A DNA stretch of 64,000 bases from contig JAOWCC010000064.1 of the NCBI GenBank assembly GCA_030867875.1, positions 34,990,802-35,054,801 on the forward strand, in the 5' to 3' direction. A model generated the notes under the pieces. The model worked only from the letters and a program-made list of their open reading frames with translations, had not been told where the DNA came from and ran no database searches. Positions 1 through 9,764 of this stretch are shown one piece after another. The position numbers and the translations under genes were made by a program. Numbering within the stretch: position 1 is the first letter of the stretch; every line of letters starts with the position of its first letter. Source of the DNA: Actinernus sp. WN-2022. Lineage: Eukaryota; Cnidaria; Anthozoa; Actiniaria; Actinernidae.

Positions 1-656
1 CTATAAATGAGAAAGTTCTTCTATTAAGCCGCTTCTCATATACACAGACTGTTTCACAAAAAAACATTTGCGCTTATCGACACAAGAATTCAGTTGACCT
101 TTCAAATAATATATTCTGAGGTACGCATACTCTAAATCACAGATGTTAAATAAAGCGATAATTAGAAGGAAAAGTACATTAACAGACAAACTGAGAGGAA
201 TTTTATTCAAATCAAAAAGAGTTTACTTACAGTACTTACGTAACTGAACTTTCGTTTTGGATCTTTTGGTAGTGCACCCACCTTCGTGCACATATGCACT
301 GAATCGGAATGAAAGTCGAAGCCTACCTCGAACTTAACTTTCAGCTAACCTGTTTCCTTTCATTCCACAATGAATAATAATCTCATAAAGTAAGCCCGTA
401 GCTTTCAATAAATTTGCCAGTGTCTGAATGAAACAGCTAGATCTTTTCCAATTTCTCTCACGAGTCACGGCAGAAGACAGTCTCAAGCTACAAAACTTGA
501 ATTTTGATCCTCTTCACAGTAACGTAATTTAACGTCTCAGATATTATATATATGCCCTATTTCAGCTAGCGCTGTGCATTTCAAATACTTTTTCCTCTCT
601 CGTTGCTGGCAGTTCATGCTTCTTGTTCGTGTAGTTGCCGCATTTCAGTTGGCATA
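1..656. other. Left flank, no gene recognised
   Basis: AT-rich sequence with only short chance reading frames on both strands. I see no splice-supported exon, RNA gene or clear repeat. It is the flank of the LTR retrotransposon that begins at 657. Confidence 0.5.
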
Positions 657-933
657 TGTAACAATAGAATCACTAGGAGTATGATAGCTCAAATAACTAC
701 TGCCACACGGTTAGGAAACAGATCCAGAGATCCACTGAAGTATATTTTCACGAGTGTCGAGAGTCTCAAGTACAACAACCAGCAACCATAACACGAGGTT
801 CTTGTAATCTAATCTTCGGCTGTCTAGGTTTACATGTGACGTCATACATTCCCAGACTGTCTTGGTCAACATTGTAACATAATACATTCGAATAATAATG
901 AAACTAGAGTAACATAACATATACACTGCTACA
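657..933 (-). repeat. 3' LTR of the gypsy-type element
   Basis: Read on the minus strand this 277 bp repeat begins TGTAGCAGTG and ends CTATTGTTACA, the usual TG...CA ends with a short inverted terminal repeat. Its inner part (657 to about 904) matches 6714-6961 base for base. The minus-strand sequence just inside it is a G-rich polypurine tract, which marks it as the 3' LTR of a minus-strand element. Confidence 0.92.
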
Positions 934-946
934 CATTCCCCCCTAC
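934..946 (-). promoter_or_regulatory. Polypurine tract
   Basis: On the minus strand the sequence reads GTAGGGGGGAATG and directly abuts the TGTAGC start of the 3' LTR. This is the expected position and composition of the primer for plus-strand DNA synthesis in LTR retrotransposons. Confidence 0.8.
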
Positions 947-1051
947 TGAGGAACTTCGTCCCGAAGTTTAATATAACAGAGTAGTTCATTAACAATTGTC
1001 TCTCCGTCTGCCGCTTTTCTTTTAGCTCTCGCCTCTCGTACGGTTCAACAC

Positions 1052-1522
1052 TCAAACGCTTGTTTCTAGCAGTACTGATGCCTTCTGTGACCATGCAGTA
1101 TCGCATATCAGCCGATCAGGAGGTTTCGCTAGGCGCTTGGGCCTAGTACTTGGAGCATGCCCTTCTTCTTCACTCTGGACCAGTTCACCATCCACTGCAT
1201 CTTCACCGTCCGCTTCAATACCATCAGGAGGTTCTCCGTCGGGCACTTCAGGCACTGTATCTTCACCGTCCACTTCAATACCATCAGGAGGTTCTCCGTC
1301 AGGCGCTTGGGGCCCATTCATAGTAATCTCTCCAATCCCCGAGCCAGCTCCTTCTGAGTCCTGGGCAACAATGTTCGGTGGGATGAATGGATTAGCATCA
1401 GGGTTCAGCCCCTGTACTAAGTCAGTGTCCTCCGTTTGGCTTGCACTGTTTCCTTCAGGATCGTCTGCACTTAGATTCTCTACTTCGTAACACTGGTCTT
1501 TACCTAGGGCTGGCCCTTCCAG
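1052..1522 (-). pseudogene. Pol C-terminal tail, open in frame after an internal stop
   Basis: This stretch lies immediately downstream of the pol stop codon (TAG at 1525-1523), in the same frame, and stays open for about 155 codons to a stop near 1052. The encoded tail is acidic and proline/glycine-rich, with two near-identical repeats built on EVPDGEPPDGIE-like units. It ends in a basic RPKRLAKPPDRL-type segment, which I recall as common at the C-terminus of related Ty3/gypsy polyproteins. It is either the end of pol cut off by a point nonsense change or a tail reached by stop-codon readthrough. The sequence cannot decide between these. No separate function is assigned. Confidence 0.7.
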
Positions 1523-4500
1523 CTATCTCTGTGGAGCTGCAGCTCTTTGGTGACGCGGTCTTGGTTCTTGATCCTGTACCCGATATGGCAGCAAAATGTT
1601 CCGATGGAGAACCCGTTCTCGACCCCCACTTTCTCGTTGCACTACATACACTGGTAGTTCTCCAGCACGACGGATAACAGTGTATGGTGTGTCCTCCCAC
1701 CGATCTTGCAGCTTGTGCTTCCCTCTGGGACTCAGATTCCTTACCAACACACGGTCACCTGGGTGAAGTGGGCTTTCTCGTGTGCGTACATCATAATGTT
1801 GCTTGTTCTCATCTGCCCTTTTTTTCATCTCCTGCATAGCTACGTCATATGCATGGGTCAGCCTACCTCGGAGGTTTTCAACATAGGCTGCATACGGTTG
1901 GGTATGACTGGGACTGTCGACCCCAAGGGTGACATCAATCGGCAATCTGGGATGACGCCCAAACATCAGGAAATAAGGGGAGAAACCAGTTGATGAGTGT
2001 CTTGTGGAGTTGTAAGCGTGAACCAATCCTGAAACATACTCGGGCCAATCCTTCTTCTTATCAGAATCAAGGGTGCCCATCATACCAAGGAGGGTTCTGT
2101 TGAAACGTTCCGTCTGTCCGTTTCCCTGAGGGTGGTAGGGTGTTGTCCTTGTCTTGTCGATGTTCGCGAGCCTGCATAGATCCTTAATGAGGCGTGACTC
2201 AAAATCTTTCCCTTGATCAGAGTGTAGTCGCTGGGGAAATCCATAGCTGACAAACAATTTCTCCCACAACACCTTCGCAACAGTTGTAGCCTTCTGATTA
2301 CGAGTGGGAAACGCCCAAGCATACTTCGTGAAACTGTCTGTTGCGACGAGGATGTGTTCATATCCTCCTTTTCCTTTTTCTAACGAAAGAAAATCAATGC
2401 TGAGCAATTCCATCGGTGACGAAGCAAGTATTGGGACCATAGGTGCACGTGGAGGGTCGGGGGCCTTGCGCTTGATACAACGTTCACAATTGTCGATGTA
2501 TAACGACACGTCACCAGCCATGCCAGGCCAGAAGAACCGCTGACGGACCAGGTCAAGAGTCTTTTCCTTGCCTAGGTGCCCGTTATCATGGTGGAGACCC
2601 TGGAGTGCACGCTGTCTAAGGTTCGTGGGGAGCACTAGCTGACGACATTCCTGACCATCGACAATTCGACCACGAAACAACACCCCATCATACAAAATGA
2701 GGCGGTCTCTCTCCCTCAACATCTTAGTTACTGCTTGGTCCGCTGCTTTGTCGCCAGTTTTCTCTGCATTACATCTTTGTTGTACAGCACTAATTACCCT
2801 CTGTATGACTAAGTCTTCTTGTTGAAGTCTTGCCCATTCAACAGGGGTGACAGCCAGTTGGGGATCCGTTTGCTGTGATGATGGAGGAGGCAACGGAAGC
2901 TCAGATGATGTCCTTGCTTGCATGTTCACCGCCTCTGCCGCTGGGGTATAGGACTTGTATGGCATGTACTCCGATTTAACCATGTGGTAATCACAGATGG
3001 CTTGAAATTCTTCCGATGAGCAGACATTCGGTGTTTGTTCCGAGGGAAACAATCTGGCCAGGAATGGCTTAATGTACTCTTCGTCCGGCAGCTCCGATGA
3101 AGTGTCTGGATTCTGTGTGTGTGGCATCCTAGACAGACCGTCTGCATCCCCACATGACTTCCCCGGCCGATAAGTAATGGTAAAATCGAAGGTGGACAAA
3201 CTGGAGAGCCAGCGGTGGTCGGCTGCACTAAGCCTAGCAGACGTCAGAAGGTACGTCAATGGGTTGCTGTCAGTTACCACGTGAAACGTTTGACCATATA
3301 AGTAGGGGTGGAATTTCTCGGTGACAGCCCACTTGAGGGCAAGGAACTCACGACGATAAGCACAGTACCTCCTTTCCGTCGTTGACAGGGACCTGCTTCC
3401 ATAAGCAACGACTCGGGGTTTGCCATCATGCACCTGATACAGAGCCGCACCAACACCTTCACCCGACGCATCTGTATGTAATACAAAGGGTTTACTAAAA
3501 TCTGGGAAAGCAAGAATAGGGGAAGAGGATAGCTTGCTTATCAATGTTTCAAATGCAGTTTGGCATTTAGCCGTCCATTCGAACGTTCGGCTTGACTTTA
3601 CATTTGAGGCTTTTGGGGCCGGGTTCCTCGCTAACTCGTGAAGCGGTTCCGCAATTACTGCAAACCGTTCTATGAATGACCGGTAATACCCAGCAAATCC
3701 CAGAAATGTTTGCACCTCTTTACAATTCCTTGGCGGGTGTTCAAGCCATTCCAACAACACAGATATCTTCTCGGGATCGGGTCCTACCCCTTCCCTTGTC
3801 ACAACATGTCCTAAATATGTCAGTTCTGTCTGAAAAAACTTGCACTTGGAGGGTTTCAATTTCAATCCATACTCGCTTAGTCGTTGCAAGACAGCTTCTA
3901 GCCGGTCAAGCATTTCTTCAAAGCTTCTAGCAAAGACGATAACATCATCTAAATACACCAAGCAAATCTTCAGATTCAAGCCAGCCAGACACCGTTCCAT
4001 TAGTCGTTGGAATGTTGCTGGAGCGTTTGTAAGGCCAAACGGCATCCGATTGTATTCGAACAGCCCGAAGGGTGTGGTCATCGCTGTTTTTTGCTTGTCT
4101 GCTTCCTCAACCTCCACTTGTAGATACCCACTTTGTAGGTCAAGAGAACAAAACCATTTGGAACCCTGGAGAGATTCCAGAGTTTCGGTTATTCGGGGGA
4201 TTGGGTACGAGTCTCTAACTGTCTTTGCATTAAGACGACGGAAGTCCACACACACTCGTAAACTACCATCCTTTTTTCGAACGAGCACAACTGGGGATGC
4301 ATATGGACTGCTTGATTCACGGATGGTCCCTGTCTCTAGTAGGTCCTCAACAGCTGCCCTAAACTCTTCTAGCTGCCCAGGGGGAACTCTTCTATGTGAC
4401 TGGCGAAATGGGACATCATCAGTTAGTGTTATCCCATGTTTCACCTGGTTGGCACATCCCAGATCTCTCTCGTTCCTTGCAAAAGCATGCGACATCCGGG

Positions 4501-5449
4501 CGAGCATTGCCTTCACCTCCCCTTTTTGGTCCATTGTTATTGGGGTGTCATCAAGATTAACCTCTACTCCTGCGGTCTGCAAATCACCACTACATTTTTC
4601 TGACTGACCTCCACTATGACAATGAACTACTTCTTGGGCAAGTTGGGCGGTAGCTATAACACTCTTTGCGGGTAAAGTTATCGACTGAGACGAATTGTTA
4701 GTTAGTTCTACTGGGACCCGACATTTCGTCCCCTTAGGTGACAAAGTTATTAAGCTGGGTGTTACCATTAGTCCGGATGAATTAACTGTGTTACCCCCAG
4801 ATTCTATTACAGCCTTGATACTTAAGCCGGGAACACAGCGAGTAAGTCCCCATAAACACACCGTTTCCTGTGAACCAATTGTGATGGGATGGCGGGATAC
4901 ACATTTGATATTCATTTTGCCCTCCTTTTGCTCCCCAAACACCTTGTTGTGATATTTCAGACACCTGTACGTACACATCCATGAAGATGATAGTTCGGTA
5001 GATTGAGTAAATGTTCTCCCTTGCAACCGCTGGCAGCTCTCCTTACACCGTGTGGCCAGGTTGGTTCCAATAACAAATGGTATCCTTGAATTATACTCAT
5101 TGTCTGCTACAACTAATGCAAGTGTTTCGAACCTTTCGTTGGTTCCCATCTCATTTGTTTGGAAATGGAACACAACAGAAATATACCCTATAAATGGTAC
5201 ATCTTGCCCTCCAGCACCAACGACACGGATCAGATCGCTTATCGGCTTCACTACTCGATTTCCTAGAAAACATTTGTAAAATGACTCTGATACTGAAGTA
5301 ACCTGGCTTCCTGTGTCAAGTAGCGCTAAACCTTCATTGCCATCTACATAAGCTATACATTCATTTGTATCGCCCACTAGCGCATCCAATACTTCTCGAT
5401 CTGCAGGGTGGGGCCCTTGGGAAGGATTTAAGACCTCTGGTTGCCCCAT
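1523..5449 (-). CDS. pol: Ty3/gypsy-type Pol polyprotein (protease, reverse transcriptase, RNase H, integrase)
   Basis: A 1308-codon reading frame encodes the enzymes that copy the element's RNA into DNA and insert it into the genome. Domains in order: aspartic protease with DTGSQ at residues 45-49; reverse transcriptase with VDFRRLN near 401 and the catalytic YLDD at 499-502; RNase H with HTDAS (658-662), E701 and TDSNP (726-730); integrase with an HHCC zinc site (H954, H958, C988, C991) and the DDE triad at about D1019, D1078 and E1114. The order RT-RNase H-integrase is that of Ty3/gypsy. The ATG at 5449 lies inside the end of gag, which is in the other frame, so synthesis probably depends on -1 frameshifting. 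All catalytic motifs are present. An in-frame tail continues after the TAG at 1525-1523. Confidence 0.96.
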   Translation of the reverse strand: MGQPEVLNPSQGPHPADREVLDALVGDTNECIAYVDGNEGLALLDTGSQVTSVSESFYKCFLGNRVVKPISDLIRVVGAGGQDVPFIGYISVVFHFQTNEMGTNERFETLALVVADNEYNSRIPFVIGTNLATRCKESCQRLQGRTFTQSTELSSSWMCTYRCLKYHNKVFGEQKEGKMNIKCVSRHPITIGSQETVCLWGLTRCVPGLSIKAVIESGGNTVNSSGLMVTPSLITLSPKGTKCRVPVELTNNSSQSITLPAKSVIATAQLAQEVVHCHSGGQSEKCSGDLQTAGVEVNLDDTPITMDQKGEVKAMLARMSHAFARNERDLGCANQVKHGITLTDDVPFRQSHRRVPPGQLEEFRAAVEDLLETGTIRESSSPYASPVVLVRKKDGSLRVCVDFRRLNAKTVRDSYPIPRITETLESLQGSKWFCSLDLQSGYLQVEVEEADKQKTAMTTPFGLFEYNRMPFGLTNAPATFQRLMERCLAGLNLKICLVYLDDVIVFARSFEEMLDRLEAVLQRLSEYGLKLKPSKCKFFQTELTYLGHVVTREGVGPDPEKISVLLEWLEHPPRNCKEVQTFLGFAGYYRSFIERFAVIAEPLHELARNPAPKASNVKSSRTFEWTAKCQTAFETLISKLSSSPILAFPDFSKPFVLHTDASGEGVGAALYQVHDGKPRVVAYGSRSLSTTERRYCAYRREFLALKWAVTEKFHPYLYGQTFHVVTDSNPLTYLLTSARLSAADHRWLSSLSTFDFTITYRPGKSCGDADGLSRMPHTQNPDTSSELPDEEYIKPFLARLFPSEQTPNVCSSEEFQAICDYHMVKSEYMPYKSYTPAAEAVNMQARTSSELPLPPPSSQQTDPQLAVTPVEWARLQQEDLVIQRVISAVQQRCNAEKTGDKAADQAVTKMLRERDRLILYDGVLFRGRIVDGQECRQLVLPTNLRQRALQGLHHDNGHLGKEKTLDLVRQRFFWPGMAGDVSLYIDNCERCIKRKAPDPPRAPMVPILASSPMELLSIDFLSLEKGKGGYEHILVATDSFTKYAWAFPTRNQKATTVAKVLWEKLFVSYGFPQRLHSDQGKDFESRLIKDLCRLANIDKTRTTPYHPQGNGQTERFNRTLLGMMGTLDSDKKKDWPEYVSGLVHAYNSTRHSSTGFSPYFLMFGRHPRLPIDVTLGVDSPSHTQPYAAYVENLRGRLTHAYDVAMQEMKKRADENKQHYDVRTRESPLHPGDRVLVRNLSPRGKHKLQDRWEDTPYTVIRRAGELPVYVVQRESGGRERVLHRNILLPYRVQDQEPRPRHQRAAAPQR

Positions 5450-6687
5450 GGCAGAGATCTCTGTCCGTTTCCCTGCATCCTACGCTGTGGGGTATTCCGA
5501 CAACCTATTGAGATGTGTCCAGGTTGCCCACACTTGTAGCACACAGGTCGGTCAGCGCCAAACCCCTCGGGTGGATCTTGATTGTGACTAGACAGGTTTG
5601 TAGTGGGGCCTCCAGCAGTGGCCCCATCCTGTGCTACAAAACCTGATTTCTTCTCAAAACCGAGACCCTCTTTAATTACCTCCCTTATTTCTCTCGACAA
5701 TGCTGTGCACATTTCGGTTACCCAGGCTGGCTTGGACTCGGTTTGTTTCTCCTTTTGTCGGGGTTCCTGTGGAACAGCACGACTGACGACAGCATTCGAC
5801 CGCGCAAAATGCTTGGGGGCCTGGGACGAGGCAAGCTCTTTCTCTCCATACCTGGCCGCCGTAATCAACTCTGAAAAGTTCTTACAAATGTCCTTACGAT
5901 GGCGGGCTTTATCCTTTATCTCACCGTTCAACCCGGCCCAAAAGAGCATCCGAAGTTGCTTCTCTACCGCACTATCGTCGGGCAAGAGTTCGGTCTTGCG
6001 GATTCGTGCCAACCTTACGATGTTATCAAGCCTCGAAGCAAACGCGGCAACTTCTTCGCCGTCCCGTTGTTTTAGAGTGTACGCCTCGGCCAACAGCTCG
6101 TCTCCAGTAGCCGTCTCAGCATCGCTGTAAAACTGGTCCAGTATCTCAAGTAGCGAATCACACGAAGCACTAAGCCCTAGCCCAACTAATTTCGTTTTAG
6201 CCTCTCCTTGTAGCGATCGGCGAATCTGTTCGGAGATGACTTCGCTGGAATAAATACCACCATGAACGGTTGATTCCACTTCAAATCTCCAGACACGGTA
6301 AGATACTCCTTTATCCTTGTTTTGAGCACTACTAAAACCATAAAATGGCGAGAATTGGGGACGTGAAACCACTTGAACGGCGGGCGGTTGTTGTTGTGGC
6401 GTGTCTACACTCGCGTTAGATTGCGAATCGTTTCCCTTGTCAGCCGATGCAGTCTGTAAACAGATCGCGTCTCCATCGAGCACCACGTCACAACTGTACT
6501 TTAAGAACGACTCCAGCCGAACAAATTCCGTCTTAAAGTGTTCGAGGGGAGCCTTGTATTTCTCCGAATACTTCTTGCATAGATCCTCAAGGTCAAGGGT
6601 GACTTTGCTCTCCTCTCGGCTGGCTTTCAAAATCCCGAGTACTCTCTCTCGTTCCAAAACTATTCTCTCCTCTGTCGTTATCTCCAT
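5428..6687 (-). CDS. gag: Gag-like nucleocapsid polyprotein
   Basis: A 419-codon frame opens with ATG at 6687, about 25 bases inside the 5' LTR and primer-binding region. The N-terminal third is helical and charged. The middle resembles retrotransposon Gag, with a motif of the type YTLKQRDGEEVAAFASRLDN. A single CCHC zinc knuckle sits near the end (C383, C386, H391, C396), typical of a nucleic-acid-binding nucleocapsid. It should package element RNA into particles. It overlaps pol by 22 bases, with pol in the -1 frame, the usual gypsy arrangement. No internal stop is present, so the protein looks intact. Confidence 0.92.
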   Translation of the reverse strand: MEITTEERIVLERERVLGILKASREESKVTLDLEDLCKKYSEKYKAPLEHFKTEFVRLESFLKYSCDVVLDGDAICLQTASADKGNDSQSNASVDTPQQQPPAVQVVSRPQFSPFYGFSSAQNKDKGVSYRVWRFEVESTVHGGIYSSEVISEQIRRSLQGEAKTKLVGLGLSASCDSLLEILDQFYSDAETATGDELLAEAYTLKQRDGEEVAAFASRLDNIVRLARIRKTELLPDDSAVEKQLRMLFWAGLNGEIKDKARHRKDICKNFSELITAARYGEKELASSQAPKHFARSNAVVSRAVPQEPRQKEKQTESKPAWVTEMCTALSREIREVIKEGLGFEKKSGFVAQDGATAGGPTTNLSSHNQDPPEGFGADRPVCYKCGQPGHISIGCRNTPQRRMQGNGQRSLPWGNQRS

Positions 6688-6691
6688 TTCT

Positions 6692-6710
6692 GTCCCGTCG
6701 GGGGTGCCAA
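6692..6710 (-). promoter_or_regulatory. Probable tRNA primer-binding site
   Basis: Three bases inside the 5' LTR, the minus strand reads TTGGCACCCCCGACGGG. A TGG start a few bases downstream of the LTR is where a tRNA 3' end normally pairs to prime minus-strand synthesis. I cannot name the tRNA with confidence. Confidence 0.55.
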
Positions 6711-6713
6711 ATA

Positions 6714-6961
6714 TGTAACAATAGAATCACTAGGAGTATGATAGCTCAAATAACTACTGCCACACGGTTAGGAAACAGATCCAGAGATCCACTGAAGTAT
6801 ATTTTCACGAGTGTCGAGAGTCTCAAGTACAACAACCAGCAACCATAACACGAGGTTCTTGTAATCTAATCTTCGGCTGTCTAGGTTTACATGTGACGTC
6901 ATACATTCCCAGACTGTCTTGGTCAACATTGTAACATAATACATTCGAATAATAATGAAAC
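6714..6961 (-). repeat. 5' LTR of the gypsy-type element, outer end missing
   Basis: About 247 bases are identical to 657-904, with no difference seen by eye. The outermost 28-29 bases of the LTR, present in the other copy as 905-933, are absent here and unrelated sequence follows at about 6962. Hence no target-site duplication can be matched across the element. Confidence 0.88.
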
Positions 6962-7737
6962 ACTGAAAACATCTGCTTAACTAAGATTTGTAACAATCTT
7001 AGCGGATCATGTAAATATTCCGCTTGGCTCAATTGAGGGTTTCCTTGTCTCGCCTTGTCTGAGAGCTTTGAACTTTCTTATCTGAGCGCGCCTGACGAGA
7101 TCTAACCTTTGATTATAATTCGATACCCGTTGATATCCAAACGTGTTTGGATATTGTATTTCGCTTACGTTTCTAAATGTACATTGGATCTGTCCAAACA
7201 GCGCTGATCGAATGTATTACGGCTCCTGGTTGTTCATGTATTTTTATGGTCAACAAGAACGCCAGTTGAAATATCCTGAGCCTGTTGGAAGGCTTTCGCC
7301 CTCGCGGGTCGACCATTTTGATTTACTGTATTCACTTATGTAAATATATTAACCTGGCGATTGTTGCGTGACCAGCACAGTGCAATCTGATTGGTTTGAA
7401 GTTGACCTTTAACGCATGCGCAGAAGCCGTCTGACATGGATTAAAAAAAAATAAAAAAATAACGACTTGCATTTTAAGACTCGGCGCTGCCACAGGCAGC
7501 CCGAGTAACTAGAGCTAGGAAGTGGTATTACTCACCACAGGGGGCCCAATTTGTTGTCAAATGAAATTTAATCTTACGATGGCCCATCAAACCGAGGATG
7601 ACGTGGCCAAGACATAGTGTCAATCGAGTTTAAAGCAAACTGGTTTGACACTATCACTTTATTAAGAGATCATGCGGGATAATGAGCTAGTGCAAGAATA
7701 ATCAAAAACTATAATTTGTCAGCAATCGACTCCCTTT
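6962..7737. other. Intergenic, no feature recognised
   Basis: AT-rich DNA with an A-rich run near 7442. No reading frame with recognisable domains and no repeat shared with the rest of the window was seen. Confidence 0.4.
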
Positions 7738-7741
7738 TTAA

Positions 7742-8299
7742 AGTGCCTATAACCCTTTTGCAATTTTGATAGCTATGAACCTCAAAAAAGTTTTGAGTAC
7801 TTCTGTGAAGAAAGTTTTGGTTTACAGTGAATACTTTATGTTCTACGCTTGTTTGAGATCGTGTAAATGTGACCGTTTGTGACCTTTCCTGGCCCATGAC
7901 CGCGTAAGTAAAAGCCTGGGTCGAAACCTGTACAGACGTCATCTCATTAATGTATTATTCTCCACGCCGCCTTTCTATCACAACAACATCGATGCATAGA
8001 AAGTATACATAGTTTGTGAGTTGTTAGTAAAGAAAAAATCATTTTAGTCAACATGTTAAGTATATCTTGAAATGATTGCAAAGCCGAATTAATTATATTA
8101 CGTCAATATGACGTACATACAGGTATCGACCCAGGCTTTTACTTACGCGGTCATGGGTCAGGAAAGGTCACATTTACACGATTTCAAACAAGCGTAGACC
8201 ATAGAGTATTCACTCAAAACCTAAACTTTCTTCACAGAAGTACCCAAAAATTTTCGAAGGTTCATAAGCTATCAAAATTGCAAAAGGGCTATAGGCACT
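7742..8299. mobile_element. Palindromic MITE, family P copy 1, flanked by TTAA
   Basis: A 558 bp near-palindrome. The left arm (about 7742-7945) begins AGTGCCTATAACCC and the right arm (about 8105-8299) is its reverse complement, ending GGCTATAGGCACT. TTAA stands at 7738-7741 and again at 8300-8303, the duplication expected of piggyBac-type transposition. The end sequence is itself symmetric, so part of the TTAA could belong to the repeat. A second family member lies at 50812-51355. No protein is encoded; the open frame at 7709-7942 is just one arm. Confidence 0.85.
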
Positions 8300-8699
8300 T
8301 TAAGACTATTGTGCTCTCTAAAATTACTAATGATTTATCGATCTATGATTCCACTCCACCTAATCTGAATTCCCTCGCACGTCGTCGTAGCGCAGGCACA
8401 CTCACATTCTTATATGATAAGTTCACTTTTGCAACTGAACTACTTACTCTATTTGGCAGAGTGCAAGTATCATGTCAAACAAATAAAAAGTTATACTGAT
8501 TGTACTATTGTGTTTGTTTCTCACAAAAAGATATTAATCTTGCAGATTTTTGAGGATCACACCTTTATATTCCGGGCCGGAACAATGTTATTCTCAGTGA
8601 TTTTCATATTAACTGACGACCCTAGCACACGTGTGGGATGGATGAAATCAAAGTAAATGTGCAAAAATGATTAACAAACTATGCGTAGATATAGTCTTC

Positions 8700-9000
8700 A
8701 AGAAAACAATTGTATATCATTAAGGGAGCTAGAGGACTCTTTTGAAGCCAATTGACAGCCACCAATCGAACATTGATTCCAGACCGTTGCGCAAAACCAA
8801 GACTGTAAGATCATTATCTCTATTCAAGCTCAAACTCAATCGTTTTAAACTCTAACCATACACGTTTAATACTTAACCTATATTCTATATGTAACTTTTA
8901 TGCTTACTTGGTATTCCATTTAGTTAGTTTTTCTTTTTACGGGGCCTCTGAAAAACACTTCGGTGACGAGAGCACCCTGTCAAAATATTATTATTAATCC
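8700..9000 (+). mobile_element. Possible LINE 3' tail
   Basis: The sequence near 8935-9000 (GGGGCCTCTGAAAAACACTT then ATTATTATTA) resembles the untranslated end and short-repeat tail of a LINE. No reverse transcriptase coding sequence remains upstream. This is a weak call made on the tail's appearance only. Confidence 0.3.
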
Positions 9001-9482
9001 CTTGTCGTTATCATGTGACGTCATAAGATGAATAAACTCCCTCCCAAGAGAAATCCCGTAGCTTTCAATTGTGACATCACAAGATGAATCAATCCCGCAA
9101 TTCGGGTAACTTTTATTCTACTGAGTTGAATGCAGTGCTCCTCCAGTCTCTCGAAGAAAACTAATTTAGAGAACTGAAGTATATTAGAAATAGAATATGG
9201 GACAAAAAGAGTTGTTTTATGGCGCTACTTGCACTTTAAGTTCCCTCCTCTTAGTGAACTCTTTCCACGTGTTAACTGAGGACTGTTCTCGTAGATTACA
9301 TGCATAGGAAAGAATGCCAATGTCCTAGAATATGTGACAGTGTCACTAGGACATATATTTCAACATTTCCTAGAGACTATTATTTTTACATTAAGGAATT
9401 TTACTTTCAATTGGAAAAGCGCTAGTTTACTTAGTAAGCGTTTAGGAATGTTTTATTCGGATGTGCGTTGGTGGCACCTAAA

Positions 9483-9527
9483 TGTGCTTCTGTGGTGTGC
9501 TTCTGTGATGTGCTTCTGTGGTGGCAG
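9483..9527. repeat. Short tandem repeat, 15-16 bp period
   Basis: About three imperfect copies of GTGCTTCTGTGGTGT follow one another. No function is suggested. Confidence 0.7.
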
Positions 9528-9764
9528 AAGCTACAAGCACGTTTTATCTCTTTTCGGCGAAATTATCTTGTTTGGATTAGATACGGTTATCACTTTGGTA
9601 CACTTGGATTAAGCACAGGACATCCTTACCGCCATGTTTTACAACGGCCAAGTCGCCTAAGCGTAAGAAGCTAAAACTTGGCAAAATAAGCGCGGGAGGA
9701 GAATTGCTTCACATTTTAGAAGACGTATGCGACAAGAATAAATCTAATGTGGCTTCCGTTCTCA

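Larger units (their letters stand above)
657..6961 (-). mobile_element. Ty3/gypsy-type LTR retrotransposon, near full length
   Basis: The order on the minus strand is 5' LTR, primer-binding site, gag, pol, C-terminal tail, polypurine tract, 3' LTR, about 6.3 kb in all. Identical LTRs point to recent insertion. Two blemishes are visible: the truncated outer 5' LTR and the TAG inside the pol frame. The first would be expected to weaken transcription of this copy, because the missing part is the start of U3. Confidence 0.93.

Noticed and set aside
3840..4607. A 255-codon plus-strand frame
   Set aside because: It lies opposite the reverse transcriptase of pol and has no domain of its own; it is a shadow frame.
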